Positions 46,038 through 58,337 of a stretch of 64,000 bases of DNA are shown here, one piece after another. This DNA is from Scalesia atractyloides (lineage: Eukaryota > Streptophyta > Magnoliopsida > Asterales > Asteraceae). The translations under genes were made by a program, and so were the position numbers. The stretch spans positions 10,115,663 through 10,179,662 of the forward strand of contig CAMTDV010000009.1 in NCBI GenBank assembly GCA_947069175.1. The letters are read 5' to 3'. The notes under the pieces are model-generated. The model made no database searches. It was given only the letters and a program-made list of their open reading frames with translations, and had not been told where the DNA came from. Within the stretch, counting starts at the first letter, position 1. Every line of letters begins with the position of its first letter.

Positions 46038-46821
46038 TGACTATAGGGATATAGGATAGGTTATTAGACCCTTAGAGCCTATACTATAGTCTGCCTAAAT
46101 TTTAACTTGGTTAGGTGGTTACATACAAACTTGTGATATTTATTTGTTTCATATTTGTTTATATTTCAGTCAAACATACATGCTCATATACATATTCATT
46201 ATACATATATACATATTCATTATACATATATCGATGTTCATGTATTCAATTTATTTTCATACTCTCAATATCCAAAGATTTTGTGCAATTTTCAAATTCT
46301 CATCAAAGTAAGTTCTGCGACGGGCATGTAGTAACTGGAAGGGTACAAGTACCGGTAGTCGGAACGTCCTGTCTAGGTTGGCATTCGTATAAATCCAAAA
46401 TAACGGACCAGTTTGCCTACCTGGGGACTAACGATGAGAGTACGACGGACCTATTAGGCCAAAGCATGCCACACCAAACGTCGTTCGAACTAACCTCACT
46501 TTGAGATGTCACCGTGTCCATGCCTGGACACATTCCGAATATCACACGTTGCATACATATTTCTCGATTTTCTCCGGGTCTTGTGTACGCAATCAGGCAG
46601 AAACCGTGCGAACCATATGAAAAACCGGTATTCATGGGGGCCCACATGATTACACAGGTAAAGTATGGCGGCATGACGGGCCTAACAGCGAGCAAAGCCC
46701 AAGACATCCTATGGATGTAGTAAATTTATTTTCTATATTTATTTTATGAACGTTCAATCCCAAACACGACCCACGATCCCAAAGGCATCCAACTCATACT
46801 CTTGACATGTATTCCTTGTAG
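46038..46821 (+). other. Leader between PBS and gag, copy 1
   Basis: An AT-rich start, then from about 46310 a GC-richer segment with open frames (46115-46504, 46514-46720) that have no recognisable domain. It could include packaging signals. Confidence 0.5.
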
Positions 46822-48165
46822 ATGTCTTCTAACCTCGCCCGTAGGAAGATGAGAGCAGAAAAAGCCCGTGAACGCATGGCTACCCAAATCGCTCAGCAAA
46901 TGGCGACCGTAATACCCAACATCGTAGTTCAAGTTCAACAAGCCCTTACCGCTAATTCCGTTAACCCAACCCAACAAGAGGATCAAAACACTGTCAACCT
47001 TCCAGTCACTAAATGCACCTACAAACATTTCAAATCCTGCGATCCTCCAAAATACGAAGGAACTGAAGGTGTCACCGCTCTCCTCCATTGGTTCGAAGAA
47101 ATGGAGAACACTTTTCTAAATTGCGATTGCCCCGATGATCGCAAAGTGCGTTATGCTACCGGTCGTTTACTTGGAACAGCACTCACATGGTGGAATACAG
47201 AAAAGACCAAACGAGGTGTTGAAGAAACTATGACCTTGACTTGGGAAGAATTGAAGGGAATCATGACAAGACGGTTTTGCCCAAGAAGTGAAATCAAGAA
47301 ATTGGAGGATGAATTCCATGCTTTGAAACAAAAGGAAGGCGACCACACCACATACAACAAGAGATTCCTTGAGTTAAATCAAATGGTTCCCAATTTGTTC
47401 ACTCCCCTCTACCGTTTGATCGAGCACTACATTCGTGGTCTTCCATCAAAGATTCAAGACCCTGTAATAAGCACCTCGCCTGCAACTTTGGAAGCAGCAA
47501 TGGAGCTAGCAACCGCGCTCACCGAGAACCGAATTCGGAACAAAGATTTCAAAGAGGAGAAGAAGAAGGATAAAGCATCAACGGAAACCTCAAACCCCAC
47601 CCGAACCGAATCCTCTACACCACCTACATCTAAGAGAAAGCGTGATGGGCAAGTCTTCGCCGTCACCCAACGCAAACAACCAGCTTCACAAGTTGTACCT
47701 CCTCAAACTATCCCAAACGCTCAAATAGCACCCAACTCAACTTACCCAAATAAGAAACCTTACATTGGACCTCACCCTCAATGCAACACCTGTTTCTATC
47801 ACCATCCAACTACTTCACCCTGTCGACTATGTGCGAATTGTGGACGCTACGGTCATTTGAGCAAAGTTTGCCGCACCGCTCAAAACCAAACCTCAACCCC
47901 TACTCAACCCATGACCCAAACATATCAACAACCTCAATACCCCATGAACCCATATGTTCGAGCTTGTTTCAATTGTGGCGACCCTACCCATTTTAGAAAC
48001 ACGTGTCCTCGTTTGGTTAATATCATAAACGCCCAAGCTCAAGCAAACCCAGTTAACCAAACAAACCAAGCAAACCCAGCTCCACCACCAGCAAGAGGAA
48101 GAGTTTATAACATCAACGCCAATCCTGTTGAAGATGTTAACGGTCCAAACCAACCACTTAACTAG
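46822..48165 (+). CDS. Gag of the gag-only element, copy 1 (447 aa, intact)
   Basis: ATG at 46822 in a short N-terminal basic stretch (MSSNLARRKMRAEKARERMA). The retrotransposon Gag capsid core lies at about residues 65-235 (CDPPKYEGTEGVTALLHWFE, then GTALTWWNTEK and ELNQMVPNLFTP). Two CCHC zinc knuckles follow: CANCGRYGHLSKVC (about residue 337) and CFNCGDPTHFRNTC (about 380). The tail is Pro/Asn/Gln-rich. No protease, RT, RNase H or integrase follows before the stop or in the 1.4 kb after it. The capsid core is similar in layout to the Tekay Gag at 59690-60960. It would form particles that need enzymes from another element. Confidence 0.9.
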   Translation: MSSNLARRKMRAEKARERMATQIAQQMATVIPNIVVQVQQALTANSVNPTQQEDQNTVNLPVTKCTYKHFKSCDPPKYEGTEGVTALLHWFEEMENTFLNCDCPDDRKVRYATGRLLGTALTWWNTEKTKRGVEETMTLTWEELKGIMTRRFCPRSEIKKLEDEFHALKQKEGDHTTYNKRFLELNQMVPNLFTPLYRLIEHYIRGLPSKIQDPVISTSPATLEAAMELATALTENRIRNKDFKEEKKKDKASTETSNPTRTESSTPPTSKRKRDGQVFAVTQRKQPASQVVPPQTIPNAQIAPNSTYPNKKPYIGPHPQCNTCFYHHPTTSPCRLCANCGRYGHLSKVCRTAQNQTSTPTQPMTQTYQQPQYPMNPYVRACFNCGDPTHFRNTCPRLVNIINAQAQANPVNQTNQANPAPPPARGRVYNINANPVEDVNGPNQPLN

Positions 48166-48430
48166 CCTTCTCTCACCAAGAATCAAGATTCAACTCTAAT
48201 CACTTAGTTTTTATGTTTTTCTTTAGGTTATCTCAATTTTCACGTATCTCAATTGGAATTTTATCCAAGAATTTTAATGCAAATTACTAGTTCAGTTGGT
48301 TTTATACTCATTGATTTAATATTCATATCATCATACTTCATGACATATCTCAGTCTTATCATTTAAAGAAGTTGAGTGTGTCTCACATGCAATACATTTC
48401 ATTTCATTTTACATTTCAATACATGCAATA

Positions 48431-48918
48431 CGCTCGGCTCCGTTGATTGAGCCTTGAGCACACAGTTCAATTTACATTTCAATACATGCAATACGCTCGG
48501 CTCCGTTTGATTGAGCCTTGAGCACACAGATCAATTTACATTTCCAGTTCATGCAATACGTTCGGCTCCGTTTGATTGAGCCTTGAACGCACATACATTT
48601 TCATTATCAGTATCTTGTGGTTGTGGTGTTTGTTGTAGAGTCGCATAGAACTAATCATAACTGGCGGATGAAGTCAATGAGAATTTGACAAGAATACGGT
48701 GGATACGCCGCTGGTACTTCCTATATATAAGTATTTTTGTCAAATGATCGGAGGCATTATCAGGCGGTTATGAGAGGTTCCATGCATAGGCTGTTTGTGT
48801 GGTTAAGTTATTCATATTCAGTACATGCAATACGCTCGGCTCCGTTTGATTGAGCCTTGAGCACACAATTTCAATTTCATACAATACGATCGGCTCCGTT
48901 TGATTGAGCCTTGATCGC
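48431..48918 (+). repeat. Five GGCTC hairpins with covarying outer stems
   Basis: Hairpins start at 48431, 48494, 48559, 48833 and 48887. The inner stem GGCTC/GAGCC is constant. The outer arms are GCTC/GAGC (three units), CGTTC/GAACG and CGATC/GATCG. Repeated in copy 2 at 54591-55078. Confidence 0.88.
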
Positions 48919-49070
48919 CCAGATATATTTCATTTCAGTAATTTATGTTTGTTGTATTGATTGTAGAATTATAGGACTAATCATAATTCACTGATAAAAC
49001 CAATGAAAATTTGACAAGAATATGGTGGATACGCCGCTGGTACTTCCTATATATAAGTATTCTTGTCAAA
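48684..49070 (+). repeat. Duplicated long stem-loop
   Basis: TTTGACAAGAATAC (48684-48697) pairs with GTATTTTTGTCAAA (48731-48744). In the second copy, TTTGACAAGAATAT (49010-49023) pairs with GTATTCTTGTCAAA (49057-49070). The loops share GGTGGATACGCCGCTGG. They lie within a duplicated block of about 180 bp. Confidence 0.8.
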
Positions 49071-49579
49071 GGATCAGAGGCGTTATCAGGCGGTTATGAG
49101 ATGTTCCATGTAGGATTTAGTATTGCCTTGGTTGAAATTGTGTTACATTTATATCATCTCACTATTTAAAGAAATTGGATTGTGATCCATTTCTATATAG
49201 ACTAACCTCTCCATCATAACAAACGAGAGAGGAACCATCACCATTCAAACATATATGCTATCGGAATGTGGATACAATTGTTAGTTGTTGTGTTTATTTG
49301 TGTAGATTGTAGAATTTCTGCCTTAGGATATAACCCCAAGCATATTCAAACTTTTATGTGTGATATCATTTTAGCGAATCATTCCTGCTTAACAATACTT
49401 ATACAGTAGGCAACAAAAAAGCGATTCCTGTATTAGGATACTTAACCTTTACAAGGAACGTTACCGCCTCAAGCAAAAACTTAAACCCTTATTTCTTCTA
49501 AGTATGTAACTGTCAAAACTAAACACCATCATTCTTTTAGTCAATTATATCCCTGTTTAAATTTCGGGACGAAATTTCT

Positions 49580-49590
49580 AAAAGCAGGGG
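49580..49590 (+). other. Polypurine tract of array copy 1
   Basis: AAAAGCAGGGG followed by ATAC and the LTR start. Identical tracts at 43423-43433 and 55740-55750. Confidence 0.85.
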
Positions 49591-49594
49591 ATAC

Positions 49595-52181
49595 TGTAAC
49601 ATCCGTCAAAAAAAACGGATTTACCAAACCCGCTCCGTTTATCAACCGAACAGTCAGTTAAAATTTTAGTTGCGAATTAAATGCCCAAAATAATTTTAAA
49701 CAATCCGTAATCAAATATTATACGGGGATATGTATTTAGTTTTTGAAAATCTGTCAAAAATATCAAAATAAAAATGTTTTACATTTGCCGGGTTTCGAAC
49801 TCGGGTCTATACCGGGTCAAACCAAAGACTTATCTCTTAACCGAACAACCGCTCCGCCACTTTGTTTTTCTGGTGAATAAAGGAATTACTTAATTCAAAT
49901 ATTGAAGTTCTGAAATCAATTTCTGTATTTTTGCGCCCAAAATAAAAGTCGTCGGAAATCCCGACGATTTCGCCGTTTATTTACGTTATCGCTCAATATA
50001 ACCGAAGTCTTAACTATTATGACGGTTATAACCGACGTCTGAACCGCGACATCAGCTGTAACCGCCGGAGAACGGCTGACTTCGAATTAAGACCGAATTC
50101 AGACCCCATTCAATCCCAATACTACCCTATAAATACACCCTCAACTCGCCAGAAGTCTTTCACACTCAAATCGCACTCTTTCTCAGCGAAAAATCACCTG
50201 CCGGAAATTCTTGATACTTCGCCGGAAAACCGTATCAGTAATCTTTGAGTTTACTGAACCCCCTAAATCTTCAACGAAGTCACCCACAACCTTTGCAAGC
50301 CTTCGGAAGACTTTCTGCTACAAAATACTTGTCGCCGGAAAAAGAGTTCTGTCGCCGGAGTTTTGCCGGAAAACAGAGTAAAACCAGTCGGTACATCTCA
50401 CGCCTATTTTCCTTCCCTTTTTACTTTTATATCATTTGTAATTGATCATTAAACGCTAAATAAACTTGAATCAACATTCGAATCCAGTCCGTCGTCACTT
50501 CCGGTTAAAACCGGTGAAGAAGACGAAGTTCAGTAATGGTTAAGTATAATTAAAATCAAGATAATTACCGGGTTAGACACACAGTCCAGCGGTGGACTGT
50601 GTGCACTTTTAACGCTAAGGTCACGAGTTCGATTCCGGTTTCACACACGCCGCCTTGATAAAAAATCCCTTTTTCCGCAAACTGAACCGGGTTGTTTTAA
50701 GTATATGTTAAGTATATTGATAACCGAGTTTATAACCAAGTGTGACACACGGTCCAGCGGTGGAGTGTATGTCCGCTAACCCACAGGTCCCGGGTTCGAG
50801 ACCTGTGGAGCACACCGGTTCTGAGATTTATTTCGTTTTTAATAATAAAGGATTTCTGTTAATTCTAATTAATATATATATGTAATTAAAATCGGATATA
50901 TAACGGGTTAGACACGTAGCTCAGTTGGTAGAGCTGCGTGCACGCGTACGGGAGGTCTCGGGTTCGAGCCTCACCGAGCGCACAACAATATGCCTATAAA
51001 CCGGTCAACCATAGTCAAAGTCAACGGTCAATTGTGTACTGTAGCAAAAATAAAAATATTTTTTTTATTATTTTTATTTAATTATTTTAATTAAAAATCA
51101 ATTATAAATACTTAAAAATAACATTTTAAGGTTAGAAAATAGCCTCAAACTCACAAAAATACACCCAACAATCCTACTAAAATAGATTAATAAAACCCGT
51201 TTACTTACCGAACCATTATGCGATTTATCTAGGATTAATTTCACTCGTGGTTAACACCTTTTCGCGTGCATTCAACCTCATCAACCGAACGCACCCAACG
51301 TGAGTGAATTCTTACAAACTCCCCTTTTTATTCATGTTTTGGGGTGTATCATGTGTCGCTTAAAACTAATTTTCTTATGCAAATTCGTGCTATACCATTA
51401 TATGAACTAAACTAGAATGTAACTATTGTTTGGTTGTGATGTATTACATATTGTCAAAGTTATATGCAAATTATTTAGGCCCATCAGTTCCTCGTGGGAG
51501 ACGAGAACATCGCGTGCCTCAAAACTCATTCATTAAGGCCCATCAGTTCGTAAGAACAACGCGTGCCTCAAAACTCATACATTAGGCCCATCAGTTCCTC
51601 GTGGGAGACGAGAACAACGCGTGCCTCAAAACTCATTCATTAAGGCCCATCAGTTCGTAAGAACAACGCGTGCCTCAAAACTCATTTATTAGGCCCATCA
51701 GTTCGTGGAACAACGCGTGCCTCAAAACTCATTCATTAGGCCCATCAGTTCCTCGTGGGAGACGAGTCGAACATCGCGTGCCTCAAAACAATCATTTGGT
51801 GTATGTGAGTTTAATATTCAATATTATGTGTTTGTGTGAATAAATTTACATCTACATTTACTCATATGTGGTATGCACATTATTTATAATCAATTGGTTA
51901 AACTTGTTCAAATGTTTTTTCCATAGGATTCACTCGCCAACTTTATGTTGATCCAAAACCTTTTTACACATGATACAGGTGAACAGGTTGAAGCAAGGAA
52001 AACATAGGATATGCCTTAGAAGAGAACCAAGAAGCTTAGACAGATAGTTAGATTATGGTGTTATCATTTATTTCCATTAAATTGTATTAATGAAAATGAA
52101 ACATATAATAAATGTCATGAGCTTTGATGATAACCCAATTATGCCCCGATCACCTTTTCCGCTGCGGGTCGGGGTGTGACA
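49595..52181 (+). repeat. Array LTR 2 (2587 bp), shared by both copies
   Basis: Same as LTR 1 apart from a few single-base indels (for example GCTTAAAACTAA for GCTTAAACTAA near 51360). It serves as 3' LTR of copy 1 and 5' LTR of copy 2. TATA box at 50128. tRNA-like D 49781-49861, A 50569-50647, B 50742-50814, C 50910-50983. Hairpin repeats 51477-51784. Confidence 0.92.
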
Positions 52182-52184
52182 GAT

Positions 52185-52198
52185 TGGTATCAGAGCCA
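52185..52198 (+). other. PBS of array copy 2 (initiator tRNA-Met type)
   Basis: TGGTATCAGAGCCA, identical to that of copy 1. Confidence 0.88.
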
Positions 52199-52982
52199 TG
52201 ACTATAGGGATATAGGATAGGTTATTAGACCCTTAGAGCCTATACTATAGTCTGCCTAAATTTTAACTTGGTTAGGTGGTTACATACAAACTTGTGATAT
52301 TTATTTGTTTCATATTTGTTTATATTTCAGTCAAACATACATGCTCATATACATATTCATTATACATATATACATATTCATTATACATATATCGATGTTC
52401 ATGTATTCAATTTATTTTCATACTCTCAATATCCAAAGATTTTGTGCAATTTTCAAATTCTCATCAAAGTAAGTTCTGCGACGGGCATGTAGTAACTGGA
52501 AGGGTACAAGTACCGGTAGTCGGAACGTCCTGTCTAGGTTGGCATTCGTATAAATCCAAAATAACGGACCAGTTTGCCTACCTGGGGACTAACGATGAGA
52601 GTACGACGGACCTATTAGGCCAAAGCATGCCACACCAAACGTCGTTCGAACTAACCTCACTTTGAGATGTCACCGTGTCCATGCCTGGACACATTCCGAA
52701 TATCACACGTTGCATACATATTTCTCGATTTTCTCCGGGTCTTGTGTACGCAATCAGGCAGAAACCGTGCGAACCATATGAAAAAACCGGTATTCATGGG
52801 GGCCCACATGATTACACAGGTAAAGTATGGCGCATGACGGGCCTAACAGCGAGCAAAGCCCAAGACATCCTATGGATGTAGTAAATTTATTTTCTATATT
52901 TATTTTATGAACGTTCAATCCCAAACACGACCCACGATCCCAAAGGCATCCAACTCATACTCTTGACATGTATTCCTTGTAG

Positions 52983-54325
52983 ATGTCTTCTAACCTCGCC
53001 CGTAGGAAGATGAGAGCAGAAAAAGCCCGTGAACGCATGGCTACCCAAATCGCTCAGCAAATGGCGACCGTAATACCCAACATCGTAGTTCAAGTTCAAC
53101 AAGCCCTTACCGCTAATTCCGTTAACCCAACCCAACAAGAGGATCAAAACACTGTCAACCTTCCAGTCACTAAATGCACCTACAAACATTTCAAATCCTG
53201 CGATCCTCCAAAATACGAAGGAACTGAAGGTGTCACCGCTCTCCTCCATTGGTTCGAAGAAATGGAGAACACTTTTCTAAATTGCGATTGCCCCGATGAT
53301 CGCAAAGTGCGTTATGCTACCGGTCGTTTACTTGGAACAGCACTCACATGGTGGAATACAGAAAAGACCAAACGAGGTGTTGAAGAAACTATGACCTTGA
53401 CTTGGGAAGAATTGAAGGGAATCATGACAAGACGGTTTTGCCCAAGAAGTGAAATCAAGAAATTGGAGGATGAATTCCATGCTTTGAAACAAAAGGAAGG
53501 CGACCACACCACATACAACAAGAGATTCCTTGAGTTAAATCAAATGGTTCCCAATTTGTTCACTCCCCTCTACCGTTTGATCGAGCACTACATTCGTGGT
53601 CTTCCATCAAAGATTCAAGACCCTGTAATAAGCACCTCGCCTGCAACTTTGGAAGCAGCAATGGAGCTAGCAACCGCGCTCACCGAGAACCGAATTCGGA
53701 ACAAAGATTTCAAAGAGGAGAAGAAGAAGGATAAGCATCAACGGAAACCTCAAACCCCACCCGAACCGAATCCTCTACACCACCTACATCTAAGAGAAAG
53801 CGTGATGGGCAAGTCTTCGCCGTCACCCAACGCAAACAACCAGCTTCACAAGTTGTACCTCCTCAAACTATCCCAAACGCTCAAATAGCACCCAACTCAA
53901 CTTACCCAAATAAGAAACCTTACATTGGACCTCACCCTCAATGCAACACCTGTTTCTATCACCATCCAACTACTTCACCCTGTCGACTATGTGCGAATTG
54001 TGGACGCTACGGTCATTTGAGCAAAGTTTGCCGCACCGCTCAAAACCAAACCTCAACCCCTACTCAACCCATGACCCAAACATATCAACAACCTCAATAC
54101 CCCATGAACCCATATGTTCGAGCTTGTTTCAATTGTGGCGACCCTACCCATTTTAGAAACACGTGTCCTCGTTTGGTTAATATCATAAACGCCCAAGCTC
54201 AAGCAAACCCAGTTAACCAAACAAACCAAGCAAACCCAGCTCCACCACCAGCAAGAGGAAGAGTTTATAACATCAACGCCAATCCTGTTGAAGATGTTAA
54301 CGGTCCAAACCAACCACTTAACTAG
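52983..54325 (+). pseudogene. Gag of array copy 2, one-base deletion
   Basis: Identical in plan to 46822-48165, but one A is missing in a run near 53733 (GATAAGCATC for GATAAAGCATC). The frame then ends at 53888 after 301 codons. The zinc-knuckle part continues in another frame (54017-54325). The capsid core would still be made; the nucleic-acid-binding tail would not. The loss is in a short homopolymer, so a consensus error in the assembly is possible. Confidence 0.88.
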
Positions 54326-55739
54326 CCTTCTCTCACCAAGAATCAAGATTCAACTCTAATCACTTAGTTTTTATGTTTTTCTTTAGGTTATCTCAATTTT
54401 CACGTATCTCAATTGGAATTTTATCCAAGAATTTTAATGCAAATTACTAGTTCAGTTGGTTTTATACTCATTGATTTAATATTCATATCATCATACTTCA
54501 TGACATATCTCAGTCTTATCATTTAAAGAAGTTGAGTGTGTCTCACATGCAATACATTTCATTTCATTTTACATTTCAATACATGCAATACGCTCGGCTC
54601 CGTTGATTGAGCCTTGAGCACACAGTTCAATTTACATTTCAATACATGCAATACGCTCGGCTCCGTTTGATTGAGCCTTGAGCACACAGATCAATTTACA
54701 TTTCCAGTTCATGCAATACGTTCGGCTCCGTTTGATTGAGCCTTGAACGCACATACATTTTCATTATCAGTATCTTGTGGTTGTGGTGTTTGTTGTAGAG
54801 TCGCATAGAACTAATCATAACTGGCGGATGAAGTCAATGAGAATTTGACAAGAATACGGTGGATACGCCGCTGGTACTTCCTATATATAAGTATTTTTGT
54901 CAAATGATCGGAGGCATTATCAGGCGGTTATGAGAGGTTCCATGCATAGGCTGTTTGTGTGGTTAAGTTATTCATATTCAGTACATGCAATACGCTCGGC
55001 TCCGTTTGATTGAGCCTTGAGCACACAATTTCAATTTCATACAATACGATCGGCTCCGTTTGATTGAGCCTTGATCGCCCAGATATATTTCATTTCAGTA
55101 ATTTATGTTTGTTGTATTGATTGTAGAATTATAGGACTAATCATAATTCACTGATAAAACCAATGAAAATTTGACAAGAATATGGTGGATACGCCGCTGG
55201 TACTTCCTATATATAAGTATTCTTGTCAAAGGATCAGAGGCGTTATCAGGCGGTTATGAGATGTTCCATGTAGGATTTAGTATTGCCTTGGTTGAAATTG
55301 TGTTACATTTATATCATCTCACTATTTAAAGAAATTGGATTGTGATCCATTTCTATATAGACTAACCTCTCCATCATAACAAACGAGAGAGGAACCATCA
55401 CCATTCAAACATATATGCTATCGGAATGTGGATACAATTGTTAGTTGTTGTGTTTATTTGTGTAGATTGTAGAATTTCTGCCTTAGGATATAACCCCAAG
55501 CATATTCAAACTTTTATGTGTGATATCATTTTAGCGAATCATTCCTGCTTAACAATACTTATACAGTAGGCAACAAAAAAGCGATTCCTGTATTAGGATA
55601 CTTAACCTTTACAAGGAACGTTACCGCCTCAAGCAAAAACTTAAACCCTTATTTCTTCTAAGTATGTAACTGTCAAAACTAAACACCATCATTCTTTTAG
55701 TCAATTATATCCCTGTTTAAATTTCGGGACGAAATTTCT
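54326..55739 (+). other. 3' non-coding region of copy 2
   Basis: Near-identical to 48166-49579, including the five GGCTC hairpins (54591-55078) and both long stem-loops. Confidence 0.85.
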
Positions 55740-55754
55740 AAAAGCAGGGGATAC

Positions 55755-58337
55755 TGTAACATCCGTCAAAAAAAACGGATTTACCAAACCCGCTCCGTTT
55801 ATCAACCGAACAGTCAGTTAAAATTTTAGTTGCGAATTAAATGCCCAAAATAATTTTAAACAATCCGTAATCAAATATTATACGGGGATATGTATTTAGT
55901 TTTTGAAAATCTGTCAAAAATATCAAAATAAAAATGTTTTACATTTGCCGGGTTTCGAACTCGGGTCTATACCGGGTCAAACCAAAGACTTATCTCTTAA
56001 CCGAACAACCGCTCCGCCACTTTGTTTTTCTGGTGAATAAAGGAATTACTTAATTCAAATATTGAAGTTCTGAAATCAATTTCTGTATTTTTGCGCCCAA
56101 AATAAAAGTCGTCGGAAATCCCGACGATTTCGCCGTTTATTTACGTTATCGCTCAATATAACCGAAGTCTTAACTATTATGACGGTTATAACCGACGTCT
56201 GAACCGCGACATCAGCTGTAACCGCCGGAGAACGGCTGACTTCGAATTAAGACCGAATTCAGACCCCATTCAATCCCAATACTACCCTATAAATACACCC
56301 TCAACTCGCCAGAAGTCTTTCACACTCAAATCGCACTCTTTCTCAGCGAAAAATCACCTGCCGGAAATTCTTGATACTTCGCCGGAAAACCGTATCAGTA
56401 ATCTTTGAGTTTACTGAACCCCCTAAATCTTCAACGAAGTCACCCACAACCTTTGCAAGCCTTCGGAAGACTTTCTGCTACAAAATACTTGTCGCCGGAA
56501 AAAGAGTTCTGTCGCCGGAGTTTTGCCGGAAAACAGAGTAAAACCAGTCGGTACATCTCACGCCTATTTTCCTTCCCTTTTTACTTTTATATCATTTGTA
56601 ATTGATCATTAAACGCTAAATAAACTTGAATCAACATTCGAATCCAGTCCGTCGTCACTTCCGGTTAAAACCGGTGAAGAAGACGAAGTTCAGTAATGGT
56701 TAAGTATAATTAAAATCAAGATAATTACCGGGTTAGACACACAGTCCAGCGGTGGACTGTGTGCACTTTTAACGCTAAGGTCACGAGTTCGATTCCGGTT
56801 TCACACACGCCGCCTTGATAAAAAATCCTTTTTCCGCAAACTGAACCGGGTTGTTTTAAGTATATGTTAAGTATATTGATAACCGAGTTTATAACCAAGT
56901 GTGACACACGGTCCAGCGGTGGAGTGTATGTCCGCTAACCCACAGGTCCCGGGTTCGAGACCTGTGGAGCACACCGGTTCTGAGATTTATTTCGTTTTTA
57001 ATAATAAAGGATTTCTGTTAATTCTAATTAATATATATATGTAATTAAAATCGGATATATAACGGGTTAGACACGTAGCTCAGTTGGTAGAGCTGCGTGC
57101 ACGCGTACGGGAGGTCTCGGGTTCGAGCCTCACCGAGCGCACAACAATATGCCTATAAACCGGTCAACCATAGTCAAAGTCAACGGTCAATTGTGTACTG
57201 TAGCAAAAATAAAATATTTTTTTATTATTTTTATTTAATTATTTTAATTAAAAATCAATTATAAATACTTAAAAATAACATTTTTAAGGTTAGAAAATAG
57301 CCTCAAACTCACAAAAATACACCCAACAATCCTACTAAAATAGATTAATAAAACCCGTTTACTTACCGAACCATTATGCGATTTATCTAGGATTAATTTC
57401 ACTCGTGGTTAACACCTTTTCGCGTGCATTCAACCTCATCAACCGAACGCACCCAACGTGAGTGAATTCTTACAAACTCCCCTTTTTATTCATGTTTTGG
57501 GGTGTATCATGTGTCGCTTAAACTAATTTTCTTATGCAAATTCGTGCTATACCATTATATGAACTAAACTAGAATGTAACTATTGTTTGGTTGTGATGTA
57601 TTACATATTGTCAAAGTTATATGCAAATTATTTAGGCCCATCAGTTCCTCGTGGGAGACGAGAACATCGCGTGCCTCAAAACTCATTCATTAAGGCCCAT
57701 CAGTTCGTAAGAACAACGCGTGCCTCAAAACTCATACATTAGGCCCATCAGTTCCTCGTGGGAGACGAGAACAACGCGTGCCTCAAAACTCATTCATTAA
57801 GGCCCATCAGTTCGTAAGAACAACGCGTGCCTCAAAACTCATTTATTAGGCCCATCAGTTCGTGGAACAACGCGTGCCTCAAAACTCATTCATTAGGCCC
57901 ATCAGTTCCTCGTGGGAGACGAGTCGAACATCGCGTGCCTCAAAACAATCATTTGGTGTATGTGAGTTTAATATTCAATATTATGTGTTGTGTGAATAAA
58001 TTTACATCTACATTTACTCATATGTGGTATGCACATTATTTATAATCAATTGGTTAAACTTGTTCAAAAAGTTTTTTCCATAGGATTCACTCGCCAACTT
58101 TATGTTGATCCAAAACCTTTTTACACATGATACAGGTGAACAGGTTGAAGCAAGGAAAACATAGGATATGCCTTAGAAGAGAACCAAGAAGCTTAGACAG
58201 ATAGTTAGATTATGGTGTATCATTTATTTCCATTAAATTGTATTAATGAAAATGAAACATATAATAAATGTCATGAGCTTTGATGATAACCCAATTATGC
58301 CCCGATCACCTTTTCCGCTGCGGGTCGGGGTGTGACA
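55755..58337 (+). repeat. Array LTR 3 (2583 bp)
   Basis: 3' LTR of copy 2, with the normal terminus GGGGTGTGACA joined to Tekay host sequence (AAGCGG) at 58338. TATA box at 56288. tRNA-like D 55941-56021, A 56729-56807, B 56901-56973, C 57069-57142. Hairpin repeats 57634-57941. Confidence 0.92.

Larger units (their letters stand above)
48166..49579 (+). other. 3' non-coding region of copy 1 with hairpin repeats
   Basis: No coding frame. It holds five GGCTC hairpins (48431-48918) and a duplicated long stem-loop (48684-48744 and 49010-49070), then AT-rich DNA to the PPT at 49580-49590. It takes the place of the pol gene that an autonomous element would carry. Confidence 0.8.
42899..58337 (+). 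mobile_element. Tandem gag-only LTR element array (inverted LTR piece, then LTR-int-LTR-int-LTR)
   Basis: Three LTRs (43438-46020, 49595-52181, 55755-58337) alternate with two nearly identical internal regions (46021-49594, 52182-55754). The period is 6157-6160 bp. At the left are 446 bp of LTR in inverted orientation and 93 bp of internal 3' end. The host Tekay sequence resumes at 58338. AAG occurs at both host junctions (42898-42900, 58338-58340), either a partly lost 5-bp duplication or a microhomology. The copies differ by only a few indels, so the array is young. Confidence 0.92.

Noticed and set aside
46115..46720. Two open frames between PBS and gag
   Set aside because: The first begins in AT-rich leader, and the second changes frame between the two copies through small indels. 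I see no domain and treat the region as leader.
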